From Pseudomonas sp. 6D_7.1_Bac1 (lineage in GTDB: Bacteria; Pseudomonadota; Gammaproteobacteria; Pseudomonadales; Pseudomonadaceae): 64,000 bases of DNA. Below, piece by piece: positions 17,431 to 27,011 of this stretch. A model generated the notes under the pieces. That model searched no databases. It saw nothing but the letters and a program-made list of their open reading frames with translations, and was not told the DNA's origin. The DNA lies in contig NZ_JANLNW010000008.1 of the NCBI RefSeq assembly GCF_025465945.1, positions 1-64,000 of the forward strand. Direction: 5' to 3'. The first letter of the stretch is position 1, and every line of letters begins with the position of its first letter. Made by a program: the position numbers and the translations under genes.

Positions 17431-19986
17431 ATGACCGCCATGACTCAGTGTCTGGACCGTCCAGGATTCCTGCCCCGTTTGTCTTCCCTGCACCTGCCGC
17501 GCAAGCGCCTGACCCAGCCGTTGCTGACGTCAACTGCACGGGTGAAATGGCTCTGCGCTCCCGCAGGCAGCGGTAAAAGTGCGCTGTTCGCCGAGTGCCT
17601 GCTGCAGAGGCCACCGCAGTGCATGGTTTACTGGTTGCCCTTGAACGGCGTGCTGCAAACTCCCGCCGAGTTCTGTCGAACGTTGGCGCAAGCGTTAGGG
17701 CTTGCGGTGCAAGACGAGCCGAGTCTGTTGGCGTACCTGATGCGATTGCAGACACCGACCTGGTTGTTTCTCGATGACTATTGCCGCGAACCGGCTCCGG
17801 AGCTGGACGCCTTGCTTGATCGCCTGCTGGCCCTCAGCAGCCCGGCCCTGATCTGGTGGCTGGGTGGGCGACGACGTCCGCATTGCAACTGGCCGCGCTT
17901 GTTGCTTGATGACGATTTGTACGAGTGTGCAAGCGCTGAGCTCGCATTCAACCGTGAAGAAATCCAGCAGTTGATCGATAAGCTCCCGCACCCTATGTGT
18001 GCGAACGCCAGTGAACGAATCTTTCAGCGCAGTGGTGGTTGGTGCGCCAGCGTGCGGGTCGCCTTGCTCGATGGCAGCGGGAGCAGTGCCACTGAACTCA
18101 AGCAAGAGCGTTCGGCGACCTTGCTCGATTACCTCGATTACGAGTTGTTCAGCGTTCTGTCACCGGAACTGTCCGAAGCCTGGCGAGTGCTCGCCCATCT
18201 GCCACGATTCAACGTCGGGCTCTGCGAGCATCTGTTTGGCGCGGGCGAGGGGGGGCAATGGTTACGAACCTTGCAGGAACTCGGTTGCTTCATCGAGCCC
18301 TGGGAGGACTCGGCAGACTGGCTGCAGGTGTTCCCGCCGCTGGCGAAGCTGGTGCGCGATGTTGAATGGGAGGCAGGCCGCTCGTGGCATCGTCGGGCCT
18401 GTCAGTGGTTCATGGCCGGGCAAGACTGGCAAGTGGCGTTCGAGCAGGCACTATTGGCCGAAGAGTTCGAGGTCGCGGTCAGCCTGTTGCAGCACTTCAG
18501 TTTCGAGCATTTGTTCCAGCATCAGAATGTGCTGTTGCTGCTGCGCCTGCATGAACGACAAGGTGCCGACTTGATGTTGGGCAGTGCGCAGTTGGTCGGG
18601 TTGATCACGGCTGCATTGTTGTTCGCTGGCCGCTTCGAGCAGGCGGGCGTCTGTATTGAGCAAATGGCGCGATTCGCACCGCAACCGTCGGCCAGTTTGC
18701 AGCGTCAACTGGTGGCGCGCTGGCAGGCGCAGCAGGGTTGGTTGTTGCACCTGCAAGGGCAGATGGATCCCGCGCGTGCACATTTTCTCGAGGCGTTGAC
18801 CGAGCTGCCAGCCATCGCCTGGCCGGCACGTTTGCTGTGCTTGTCCGGGTTGACTCAGCAAGCCTTGCTCAAGGGTGAACTCGATGTGGCTCAGGCGTTC
18901 AATCGCCAGGCGTTGTGCCTGGCGCGAGCCCAGGGGGCGCTGCTGTTCGAGGGCTTGCTGGAGCTTGATCACGCGCAGTTGCTTGAGCAGCGCGGTGCTG
19001 CGCATCGCGCCGAAAGCCTGTTAGGCAGCATCAATGAATTGCTTTGCCAGCAAGCCAAATACGCTACGCCATTGCTGGGGCGGATTGCCTTGCGTCGTGG
19101 GCGGCTGGCCCTGAGTCAAGGCCATGACGCGCAAGCTGCCGAGTTTTTTGAGTCGGGACTCCAGGCGTGTGTGCACAGTCAGGACAAGCGTGCGTTGTAC
19201 GGTTTTCTGGGGCTGGCCCAAGTGGCCGCCAATCGGGGCGATTACGCGCAGGCCTTCGTCTGCTTGCGAGATGCGGAGCGAATGATGCAGCGCCAGCACA
19301 TTCCCGATACCGTTTATCGCGGTGTGCTGCTGCAAGTCAGCAGCCACTTCTGGTTGCAGCAGGGGCGCCCGGAGTTGGCCCACGAGGCCCTGACACGGGT
19401 GCTACGCCACTATCACGGGCCCGACGCACGACAGGCTCCGCCAGCGACGCTGGAGTTGATCCCGGGTCTGGAATATCTGTTGATACTGGCCGAGGTTCAT
19501 CTGGGGCAGGCGCAAGCACCTTTGGCCCGACTCGAGACCCAGTTACAGTGCGCACGACAGCGGGGGATGTCGGGGCTGCAAGCGCAAGTGCATCTGGTGA
19601 TGGCCGAAGTCGCCTGGCTGACGGGCAACCTGTTGTCTGCCCGGCAGTCGTTGCAAGAAGGATTGGCACTGGTCGAGCGCTGCAACGTGCAACAGGCGTT
19701 GCGTGATGTGCAGTTGCGTCAGCCACGGTTACTGGACGCTCTTGAATGTGTCGAGTCGGGTAGTCGTCCGCAGGCCCAGGCCCTTGCGCACAGTCCGTTG
19801 AGTCAGCGTGAAATAGAGGTGCTCAAGCTAGTGGCCCAAGGTAACTCGAACCAACAAATTGCCGATCTGTTATTCATATCCTTACATACAGTAAAAACCC
19901 ATGCGCGACGAATTAATGGGAAGTTGGGTGTGGAGCGTAGAACTCAGGCTGTTGCTCAGGCAAAGTTTTTGGGGGTGCTGGGTTAG
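17431..19986 (+). CDS. MalT/AlkS-type LuxR-family transcriptional activator
   Basis: Large ATP-dependent regulator of 851 aa. Walker A APAGSGKSAL is at about residues 43-52, and a Walker-B-like WLFLDDYC near 110. The central region is built from TPR-like helical repeats (about 330-760), and a LuxR helix-turn-helix occupies the last ~60 residues (SPLSQREIEVLKLVAQGNSN... TVKTHARRI). This is the MalT/AlkS architecture, where an inducer bound to the repeat domain drives ATP-dependent oligomerisation. Its position right after DUF1302-DUF1329 suggests it controls that cluster. Inducer unknown. No partner kinase is needed for this type. Confidence 0.88.
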   Translation: MTAMTQCLDRPGFLPRLSSLHLPRKRLTQPLLTSTARVKWLCAPAGSGKSALFAECLLQRPPQCMVYWLPLNGVLQTPAEFCRTLAQALGLAVQDEPSLLAYLMRLQTPTWLFLDDYCREPAPELDALLDRLLALSSPALIWWLGGRRRPHCNWPRLLLDDDLYECASAELAFNREEIQQLIDKLPHPMCANASERIFQRSGGWCASVRVALLDGSGSSATELKQERSATLLDYLDYELFSVLSPELSEAWRVLAHLPRFNVGLCEHLFGAGEGGQWLRTLQELGCFIEPWEDSADWLQVFPPLAKLVRDVEWEAGRSWHRRACQWFMAGQDWQVAFEQALLAEEFEVAVSLLQHFSFEHLFQHQNVLLLLRLHERQGADLMLGSAQLVGLITAALLFAGRFEQAGVCIEQMARFAPQPSASLQRQLVARWQAQQGWLLHLQGQMDPARAHFLEALTELPAIAWPARLLCLSGLTQQALLKGELDVAQAFNRQALCLARAQGALLFEGLLELDHAQLLEQRGAAHRAESLLGSINELLCQQAKYATPLLGRIALRRGRLALSQGHDAQAAEFFESGLQACVHSQDKRALYGFLGLAQVAANRGDYAQAFVCLRDAERMMQRQHIPDTVYRGVLLQVSSHFWLQQGRPELAHEALTRVLRHYHGPDARQAPPATLELIPGLEYLLILAEVHLGQAQAPLARLETQLQCARQRGMSGLQAQVHLVMAEVAWLTGNLLSARQSLQEGLALVERCNVQQALRDVQLRQPRLLDALECVESGSRPQAQALAHSPLSQREIEVLKLVAQGNSNQQIADLLFISLHTVKTHARRINGKLGVERRTQAVAQAKFLGVLG

Positions 19987-20138
19987 TTAAAATTTATAGT
20001 GGTGTTTATGGGGAGGCTTGTAATACAAGATTGGAAAGATATTGGGTTTTGATACCTGATGGGTTGTGCTCTAGATTGGCGCTCTTAAATAAGTGAGCGG
20101 CGGTTTGCCGTTTTATAAAGTGCCAAAAGGAAGAGTGC

Positions 20139-22601
20139 ATGAATATCAAGGTTCCAATAACAATGCCGGTTGACAGGGTTCAGGAAGAACTTCCACGTCC
20201 ATCGAAACGAGTAATGGCTGAGCAACCTCACCATATACCGGACTGGTTGCAGCGTGCCAGTGAAGAAGATCGTCAGTATTATCTTAATACAGAACAATCC
20301 CTGGCAAAAAATGAGCAGGTGCTGGAGAAGCTGCTGGCAGAAATCAAATCCCTCAAGGCTTGCGCACATTTCTTTGCTCAAGAGTTGGTCAGAACGCTTA
20401 CCGGGGAACTCATCGACCCGGAGCGGATTTTCGTCAATGCTCGCCATACGTTCTATGTCGGGCAGCAGAAGGTCGTTCAGCGCAATCGGCTGACCCTTCC
20501 CGAGTTCCTGCTCAATGGTCTGCATGATGTGGCCTCTTTTCCTCTGGAGATCGTCCTCGAAGGTGAGGCGCTGCCTTCAGGCTTTACTGAGGAAGACCTC
20601 CTGGAGGCGATGAGAGGCCCGCGTCTGCGTCCGTGGTATGCCGAAAAGTTTGAAGAGAAATACCGAAATGAAGCCGTATTGCACGCTCTGCAGGCGGTGT
20701 TGGACAGTCGTACGGACCTGAGCTCGTTCAGCGCCAAACTGCAGGGGCATATCAGCACCGATAGCTTCGACATCGTCGATCGTGCCAGTCAGGGTATCGG
20801 ACAAAACTCCCTGGGAAGTCTTTCGCTTATTGGTTCAAAAGTCGCCTTCCGGGGGATGATCGTTTATTGCGGACCGGAAGGTGAAGACGGTCCTTGCGTT
20901 CTCTATTCGCCGGAAGCTCCTGGGGGCCAGGTCTGGTACGAGTTCATCAGCATCAGGCAACTGAATACCCATATCATCCACCTGACGCGTCAGCCCGAAG
21001 GACGCAGCTACCTGCTCCAGCAGTCTCATGTCAGTGATCGAGACGCTGGTCTCGATGCGTATTTCAGGGATGTACAGGAGTTACCGAGCCAGTGGGGCGG
21101 TATCCAGCGCGACCCTTGGCCGGTGTCCGGTCCCGGCGCGTTACGCCAGGCTGTTTTGCTCGATGTCGGTTGGCTGAGGGGTGAAATGGCAGCGGTCATT
21201 CCCGCTGGTTATAGCTCGGCCTCGTCTGACCAACAAGGGTATTTCGCCCGGTTGAACACCGAGCTTAAAGCGTTGACCCGGCTTGCCACCCGCGAGACAG
21301 CGCTGATCAGCTACGAGAAGTTTGCGTTCAACCTCGTTAAACAGAGGGTTGAAGATGTTCTGACGGAATACGATGAAACAGTCGTCGTGAATCCCGATCT
21401 GATGGTGGTGGAACTGGATGAGTCGCAAGAGATGAGCTTGTCTCAACTCATCATCAAAGAACATCACATTACGGAAGAGAGCGGGCCGATCCATAACCCG
21501 GGACTCTACCCAAGACTGCGTTTGTCATATGGCCATCCAGCCATTTCTGATCAGTTGATGTCCGACGTATTGATGAAATACATCGTGGGCTGGTCGAAGA
21601 CCTTGCGTCCGGGTGAGCGCTATATCGACATGCTGTCCACGGACTATCTGGATAAAAATGCGCCTGGTTACGCACTGAAGCGCGACGTGCATGTGAACGT
21701 GCAACTGCATGAAATGCAGCGCGCCGCGTTATCGGAACTCTTCAGCGGTAGGCTTGATCAGCAACAACGTTGGAGTATCTATGAGGCCGTTGAGCGGTTG
21801 CGCGATGAGGGGGCGTATGAAGACCCCGAGTCCCCTCAGCGCAACGGTGTGTACACGTTTCATCTGGAGGGCGGCAGGATCGAGGGCGTTTATGTTTTTC
21901 GCCTGATGAACAACGGTGTGGCCGAGGACTTGTTGTATACCCCTCATGCCCCGGATGACCGATGGTTTCGACCGTTGGCCGAGTTCGCCAAGTCGGTGAA
22001 GGTGAAAGGGTTAGGCAGTTATTACTGTAAGCGCGCCAAGTTCACTGACCAGCGGAAGGTTAACACTTACATCGAAAAAGTGCAGCGCAGCAGTGCCTAC
22101 GTCGAGCCGCCGCGGCTGCAACTTGATAACCGTGTACATGACTTTTCTCTTTCTTACGCTGATATGATCAATCAGGTCATTGATGGTGTGGATGCTCAAA
22201 CCACGAGTCTTGCCGAGTTGGTTGGCAAGCTGGTTTACGACGCGGCAGTAGCGGCAGTCACTGTTGTAGGCTGTGTGTTCCCGCCGATCGGTTTTGGACT
22301 GAGCGCCGTGGTGATTGCAAAAGGGGTGTTCGAAGGGGCCAAGGCTTATCACGAAGGTGATTATAAGGCGCTGTTCTCCAGCTACCTGGATTGCATGCTG
22401 GAACTGACTACGATGCGCATTGGCAAGTTGGGTTTTTCGCAGGTGCAGAAGGCGATTGCCAAGCGGTTAGGCGATGCGAATACCTGTTTGAGCGTGGTCT
22501 CTGCGTGCACCGGAAAAACAGTGGATCTGGCGGTGATGACGGCGTTGATGAAGGAGGCACTTGAGGAGCCTGAATCCAGCGAGCAGACGCTGCTGGAGTA
22601 A
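20139..22601 (+). CDS. Dermonecrotic-toxin-domain-like (DUF6543-type) protein
   Basis: Protein of 820 aa, no signal peptide. It resembles the Pseudomonas proteins whose N-terminal ~700 residues are called the dermonecrotic toxin or DUF6543 domain; recognisable pieces are IPDWLQRAS near residue 34, RGPRLRPWYAEKF-like and LPSQWGG segments, and a glycine/alanine/valine-rich hydrophobic helix pair near 700-735 (VGCVFPPIGFGL). Related proteins are often 1500 residues or more, so this is a short form that stops soon after the hydrophobic region and has no obvious C-terminal toxin domain. Base composition is slightly lower in GC at the 5' end. Delivery system and activity unknown. Confidence 0.6.
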   Translation: MNIKVPITMPVDRVQEELPRPSKRVMAEQPHHIPDWLQRASEEDRQYYLNTEQSLAKNEQVLEKLLAEIKSLKACAHFFAQELVRTLTGELIDPERIFVNARHTFYVGQQKVVQRNRLTLPEFLLNGLHDVASFPLEIVLEGEALPSGFTEEDLLEAMRGPRLRPWYAEKFEEKYRNEAVLHALQAVLDSRTDLSSFSAKLQGHISTDSFDIVDRASQGIGQNSLGSLSLIGSKVAFRGMIVYCGPEGEDGPCVLYSPEAPGGQVWYEFISIRQLNTHIIHLTRQPEGRSYLLQQSHVSDRDAGLDAYFRDVQELPSQWGGIQRDPWPVSGPGALRQAVLLDVGWLRGEMAAVIPAGYSSASSDQQGYFARLNTELKALTRLATRETALISYEKFAFNLVKQRVEDVLTEYDETVVVNPDLMVVELDESQEMSLSQLIIKEHHITEESGPIHNPGLYPRLRLSYGHPAISDQLMSDVLMKYIVGWSKTLRPGERYIDMLSTDYLDKNAPGYALKRDVHVNVQLHEMQRAALSELFSGRLDQQQRWSIYEAVERLRDEGAYEDPESPQRNGVYTFHLEGGRIEGVYVFRLMNNGVAEDLLYTPHAPDDRWFRPLAEFAKSVKVKGLGSYYCKRAKFTDQRKVNTYIEKVQRSSAYVEPPRLQLDNRVHDFSLSYADMINQVIDGVDAQTTSLAELVGKLVYDAAVAAVTVVGCVFPPIGFGLSAVVIAKGVFEGAKAYHEGDYKALFSSYLDCMLELTTMRIGKLGFSQVQKAIAKRLGDANTCLSVVSACTGKTVDLAVMTALMKEALEEPESSEQTLLE

Positions 22602-22626
22602 ACACAGGCGTTCAGCGCCGAACGAT

Positions 22627-23415
22627 TTAACCGACGACGGGCTCATAGCCCATCCGCCAACTCACGGCCCGGGTCGCCGCCAGCAATCGCTGCGCCGCCG
22701 GGCCGTTTTCGTCGGCGTGAAACAACGAAGTCGGGCCGACGATTGTCAGCACCGCCGCCACCTGGCCGACCGCATTGAACACCGGTGCCGAGAGCGCATC
22801 GACTCCCGGCATCAGCAAACCATGGACATGATGCAGACCGCGTTCGCGGATCTGTTCGCACAAGGTTGCGTAGGCCTGCCCGTCAGCCAAGGGATGGGCG
22901 GTCGTTGCTTGCAGTTCCAACGCACGTAGTTCAACGGTTTCGCGATTCGGCAAAAAAGCGCTGAACACCAGACCGGTGGATGAACTGAGCAGGGGCAGCA
23001 CCGAACCCAGTTGCGTCACCACCGTCACTGCCCGCACCGCTGGTTCGATATGCACCACGGTCGCGCCCTGGTTGCCCCACACCGCCAAAAAGCAGGTTTC
23101 ATTCAAGTCGTCGCGCAACTCGGCCAGCGGCAGGGCGGCGACTTTCAGCACGTCCATACTGTTTAAAGCGGCCAGGCCAACGCGCAAGGCTTCGCGGCCG
23201 AGGCCGTAATGGTTGGTGGCGGTGTTTTGCTCGGCAAAACCGCTGGCGATCAGCGCCTGCAAATAGCGGTGAACCTTGCTCGCTGGCATTTGCACGTGTT
23301 CGGCCAGACGCGACAACGACGTCGACGGCGACAACTCGGCCAAGGCCTTGAGGATGTCGGTGCCGACCTCTGCCGAGCGGACTTTCTGTTTACCGTTGCT
23401 GTCGCTGGTGCTCAT
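22627..23415 (-). CDS. hmgR: IclR-family regulator HmgR
   Basis: Repressor of the homogentisate pathway (262 aa). An N-terminal winged helix (about 17-75, with LSRLAEHVQMPASKVHRYLQAL) is followed by the IclR effector-binding domain (MDVLKVAALPLAELRDDLNETCFL... to the C-terminus). It is divergent from hmgA with a 166-base shared promoter region that contains a 17-bp palindrome. In P. putida the HmgR effector is homogentisate; the same is expected here because the three target genes follow in the known order. Confidence 0.88.
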   Translation of the reverse strand: MSTSDSNGKQKVRSAEVGTDILKALAELSPSTSLSRLAEHVQMPASKVHRYLQALIASGFAEQNTATNHYGLGREALRVGLAALNSMDVLKVAALPLAELRDDLNETCFLAVWGNQGATVVHIEPAVRAVTVVTQLGSVLPLLSSSTGLVFSAFLPNRETVELRALELQATTAHPLADGQAYATLCEQIRERGLHHVHGLLMPGVDALSAPVFNAVGQVAAVLTIVGPTSLFHADENGPAAQRLLAATRAVSWRMGYEPVVG

Positions 23416-23477
23416 GGAGGCGGTGTAATCCTGGGACGAATGGGCGTCTTTATAACTTGACGGTCAATACCAATCAA

Positions 23478-23494
23478 ATTACGTTATGCGTAAT
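23478..23494. promoter_or_regulatory. 17-bp palindrome, candidate HmgR operator
   Basis: ATTACG-TTATG-CGTAAT is a perfect 6-bp inverted repeat with a 5-base spacer in the hmgR-hmgA intergenic region, about 88 bases upstream of hmgA. A second partial copy (GATTACG) follows at once. HmgR of P. putida is known to use a 17-bp palindromic operator, which matches this length. Confidence 0.75.
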
Positions 23495-23581
23495 CTGATT
23501 ACGATAAAAATAACCTGGGCCTGCCAAGACTTCTGAACAAGAAGCCATGGGCTACGGCCTACTCCCTGTTCAGGAGGCTCC

Positions 23582-24886
23582 ATGAACCTCGATTCAACGG
23601 CGCCGGCGCTGGCTTATCAGTCAGGCTTCGGTAACGAATTCAGCAGTGAAGCGCTGCCCGGCGCACTGCCCGTCGGCCAGAACTCCCCGCAAAAAGCCCC
23701 TTACGGTCTCTACACCGAATTGTTCTCTGGCACCGCGTTCACCATGGCGCGCAGCGAAGCGCGACGCACCTGGATGTACCGCATTCAGCCGTCGGCCAAT
23801 CACCCGGCGTTCGTCAAGCTGGAGCGGCAATTGGCTGGCGGACCGTTGGGCGAAGTGACACCCAATCGCCTGCGCTGGAACCCGTTGGACATTCCTGGCG
23901 AACCGACCGACTTCATCGACGGTCTGGTGAGCATGGCCGCCAACTCGGGTTCGGAAAAACCGGCCGGGATCAGCATCTATCACTACCGCGCCAATCGCTC
24001 CATGGAGCGGGTGTTCTTCAACGCCGATGGCGAGTGGTTGCTGGTGCCGGAGTCAGGTCGGTTGCGCATCGTCACCGAGCTTGGCGTGCTGGAACTGGAA
24101 CCGCTGGAAATCGCCGTGCTGCCACGCGGTTTGAAGTTCCGCATCGAACTGCTTGACCCACAAGCCCGTGGCTACCTGGCCGAGAACCATGGTGCGCCGC
24201 TGCGCCTGCCGGACCTCGGGCCGATTGGCAGCAACGGCCTGGCCAATCCACGGGACTTCCTGACCCCGGTCGCTTATTACGAAGACCTCAAGCAACCGAC
24301 CACCCTGGTGCAGAAATTCCTGGGTGAGTTGTGGGGCTGCGAGCTCGACCATTCGCCGCTGAACGTGGTCGCCTGGCACGGTAATAACGTGCCGTACAAA
24401 TATGACCTGCGCCGCTTCAACACCATCGGTACGGTCAGCTTCGATCATCCGGATCCATCGATCTTCACCGTGCTGACCTCGCCGACCAGTGTTCACGGTC
24501 TGGCCAACCTCGATTTCGTGATCTTCCCGCCGCGCTGGATGGTCGCCGAAAACACCTTCCGTCCACCGTGGTTTCACCGCAACCTGATGAACGAATTCAT
24601 GGGCCTGATCCAGGGCACCTACGACGCCAAGGCTGAAGGCTTCCTGCCGGGTGGCGCATCGTTGCACAGTTGCATGAGTGCTCACGGGCCGGATGGCGAT
24701 ACCTGCACCAAGGCCATTAACGCCGAGCTTGCGCCGAGCAAAATCGACAACACCATGGCCTTCATGTTTGAGACCAGCCAGGTATTGCGCCCAAGCCGTT
24801 TCGCCCTCGATTGCCCGCAATTGCAAAACACTTACGATGCTTGCTGGGCCTCGCTGCCCGCTACTTTCAACCCAAATCGGAGATAA
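23582..24886 (+). CDS. hmgA: Homogentisate 1,2-dioxygenase
   Basis: Iron(II) ring-cleaving dioxygenase of 434 aa converting homogentisate to maleylacetoacetate in phenylalanine/tyrosine degradation. The N-terminus [19 protein letters not shown] is diagnostic. The metal ligands are visible: His and Glu in [14 protein letters not shown] and the second His in [14 protein letters not shown]. Strong ribosome site AGGAGG lies 5 bases before ATG. fahA follows after a 3-base gap, then maiA, so the whole lower pathway to fumarate and acetoacetate is one operon controlled by HmgR. Confidence 0.97.
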   Translation: MNLDSTAPALAYQSGFGNEFSSEALPGALPVGQNSPQKAPYGLYTELFSGTAFTMARSEARRTWMYRIQPSANHPAFVKLERQLAGGPLGEVTPNRLRWNPLDIPGEPTDFIDGLVSMAANSGSEKPAGISIYHYRANRSMERVFFNADGEWLLVPESGRLRIVTELGVLELEPLEIAVLPRGLKFRIELLDPQARGYLAENHGAPLRLPDLGPIGSNGLANPRDFLTPVAYYEDLKQPTTLVQKFLGELWGCELDHSPLNVVAWHGNNVPYKYDLRRFNTIGTVSFDHPDPSIFTVLTSPTSVHGLANLDFVIFPPRWMVAENTFRPPWFHRNLMNEFMGLIQGTYDAKAEGFLPGGASLHSCMSAHGPDGDTCTKAINAELAPSKIDNTMAFMFETSQVLRPSRFALDCPQLQNTYDACWASLPATFNPNRR

Positions 24887-24889
24887 CCC

Positions 24890-26194
24890 ATGACTCAGAC
24901 CACCCCCACTCGTAGCTGGGTTGCCTCCGCCAACGGCCACGCAGACTTCCCGCTGCAAAACCTGCCGCTGGGCGTGTTCAGCACACAGGGTTCGGCGCCG
25001 CGCAGCGGTGTGGCGATCGGTGAGCATATTTTCGATCTGCAAGCGGCGCTCGAAGCCGGTCTGTTTGACGGTGCCGCGCGCACCGCAGTGGAAGCCACCC
25101 GTGGCGGTCAGTTGAACGCTTTCTTCGACCTCGGTCGTGGTGCTCGTGTTGCCTTGCGTGAGCGTCTACTGGAACTGTTCGCCGAAGGCAGCACCCTGCA
25201 CGGCAAGATCGAAGCCCAAGGCGCGAAACTGCTGCCATTGGCCGCCGATTGCCAGATGCACCTGCCAGCAAAGATCAATGACTACACCGACTTCTACGTC
25301 GGCATCGAGCACGCGCAAAACGTCGGCAAACTGTTCCGCCCGGACAACCCGTTGCTGCCGAACTACAAGTACGTGCCGATTGGCTATCACGGCCGTGCGT
25401 CGACCATTCGCCCGTCCGGCACTGACGTGCGTCGTCCGAAAGGCCAGACCCTGCCGGCCGGCCAGACCGAGCCGACGTTTGGCCCATGCGCTCGCCTGGA
25501 CTATGAACTGGAGCTCGGCATCTGGATCGGCCAGGGCAATGAGATGGGCGATTCGATTGCCATCGGTGATGCTGCCGAGCACATCGCCGGTTTCTGCTTG
25601 CTCAACGACTGGTCGGCGCGCGACATCCAGGCCTGGGAATACCAGCCGCTGGGTCCGTTCCTGTCGAAAAGCTTCATCACCAGCATCTCGCCATGGGTCG
25701 TCACCGCTGAAGCACTGGAACCGTTCCGCCGTGCCCAACCGGCGCGTCCGGAAGGCGACCCGCAGCCGCTTCCGTACCTGTTCGACAAACGCGATCAGGC
25801 GGCGGGTGCCTTTGATATCGAACTGGAAGTGCTGCTGATCACTGAAGCCATGCGTGAACAGAATCTGCCCGCCCATCGCCTGACGCTGAGCAACACCCAA
25901 CACATGTACTGGACCGTGGCGCAAATGGTCGCGCACCACAGCGTCAACGGTTGCCAGTTGCAGGCCGGCGACCTGTTCGGTTCGGGCACCTTGTCGGGGC
26001 CGCAAAACGGTCAGTTCGGCAGTCTGCTGGAAATCACCGAAGGCGGTAAAAAACCGATCGAACTGGCCTCGGGCGAGGTGCGCAAGTTCCTTGAAGACGG
26101 CGACGAAATCATCCTGCGTGCACGTTGCAGCCGTGACGGTTTCGCCTCCATTGGTTTCGGCGAATGCCGCGGCAAAATCCTGCCAGCGCGCTAA
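24890..26194 (+). CDS. fahA: Fumarylacetoacetase
   Basis: Hydrolase of 434 aa that splits fumarylacetoacetate into fumarate and acetoacetate. The N-terminal SH3-like domain (about 1-120) precedes the FAH catalytic domain with family motifs KINDYTDFYVGIEHAQNVG (metal and catalytic His region), YHGRASTI, and the metal-binding acidic stretch LDYELELGIWIG. Length is normal. It starts 3 bases after hmgA and is followed 12 bases later by maiA. No anomalies. Confidence 0.96.
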   Translation: MTQTTPTRSWVASANGHADFPLQNLPLGVFSTQGSAPRSGVAIGEHIFDLQAALEAGLFDGAARTAVEATRGGQLNAFFDLGRGARVALRERLLELFAEGSTLHGKIEAQGAKLLPLAADCQMHLPAKINDYTDFYVGIEHAQNVGKLFRPDNPLLPNYKYVPIGYHGRASTIRPSGTDVRRPKGQTLPAGQTEPTFGPCARLDYELELGIWIGQGNEMGDSIAIGDAAEHIAGFCLLNDWSARDIQAWEYQPLGPFLSKSFITSISPWVVTAEALEPFRRAQPARPEGDPQPLPYLFDKRDQAAGAFDIELEVLLITEAMREQNLPAHRLTLSNTQHMYWTVAQMVAHHSVNGCQLQAGDLFGSGTLSGPQNGQFGSLLEITEGGKKPIELASGEVRKFLEDGDEIILRARCSRDGFASIGFGECRGKILPAR

Positions 26195-26206
26195 GAGGCT
26201 CAGGCT

Positions 26207-26845
26207 ATGGAACTCTTTACCTACTATCGCTCGACATCGTCCTTTCGGGTGCGCATTGCCCTGGCACTCAAAGGCCTGGATTACCAGGCACTGCCGGTCA
26301 ATCTGATCGCGCCGCAGGGGGGCGAACACAAGCAACCGGCTTATTTGCAGATCAACCCGCAAGGCCGGGTTCCGGCCTTGCGCACCGATGAAGGCGAGTT
26401 GCTGATCCAGTCCCCGGCGATCATCGAGTACCTGGAAGAGCGTTATCCGCAGGTGCCGCTGCTGTCCAAGGACCTGGCCAAACGCGCGCATGAGCGAGCG
26501 GTGGCGTCGTTGATTGGCTGCGACATTCATCCGTTGCATAACGTCAGCGTGCTCAATCAACTGCGCCAACTCGGTCATGATGAGCCGCAAGTGGTGCAGT
26601 GGATCGGCCACTGGATCACTCAGGGGTTGGCGGCGGTCGAGCAGTTGATTGGCGATGAGGGTTACTGCTTTGGCAGTGCGCCGGGGTTGGCGGATGTCTA
26701 CCTGATCCCGCAGCTGTATGCGGCCGAGCGGTTCAACATTTCTCTTGAGGCTTATCCGCGGATTCGCCGGGTGGCGGCGCTGGCGGCGCAGCATCCGGCC
26801 TTCATCAAAGCCCATCCGGCGAATCAGCCCGATACCCCGAAGTAA
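26207..26845 (+). CDS. maiA: Maleylacetoacetate isomerase
   Basis: Zeta-class glutathione transferase of 212 aa that isomerises maleylacetoacetate to fumarylacetoacetate using glutathione. The glutathione-activating motif YYRSTSSFRVRIALALKGL occupies residues 5-23 and the family motif for substrate binding NPQGRVPAL follows near 62; QSPAIIEYLEE marks the thioredoxin-fold end. It closes the hmgA-fahA-maiA operon and is followed by a REP pair that may serve as the operon's 3' boundary. Confidence 0.94.
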   Translation: MELFTYYRSTSSFRVRIALALKGLDYQALPVNLIAPQGGEHKQPAYLQINPQGRVPALRTDEGELLIQSPAIIEYLEERYPQVPLLSKDLAKRAHERAVASLIGCDIHPLHNVSVLNQLRQLGHDEPQVVQWIGHWITQGLAAVEQLIGDEGYCFGSAPGLADVYLIPQLYAAERFNISLEAYPRIRRVAALAAQHPAFIKAHPANQPDTPK

Positions 26846-26892
26846 CGCCAAACCTGCAGGCGCAAGTGCCTGGAGCCAGTCGGCGAATACCT

Positions 26893-26984
26893 TGTGGGAG
26901 CGAGCCTGCTCGCGATGGCGGCCTGACAGTCAAGATTGATCTTGAATGTGATGGCCTCATCGCGAGCAGGCTCGCTCCCACAGG
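26893..26984. repeat. REP inverted pair between maiA and hexR
   Basis: Canonical facing units TTGTGGGAGCGAGCCTGCTC... and ...GAGCAGGCTCGCTCCCACAG separated by about 45 bases, with a small inner repeat (CAAGATTGATCTTG). It lies between two convergent genes, where it can act as a bidirectional 3' end. Confidence 0.9.
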
Positions 26985-27011
26985 TCCTGCGCCTTATCTC
27001 GCTCGCCGACC

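Noticed and set aside
25166..26851. 561-codon minus-strand open frame across fahA and maiA
   Set aside because: It spans two well-known genes on the opposite strand and has shadow-type composition; no independent evidence.
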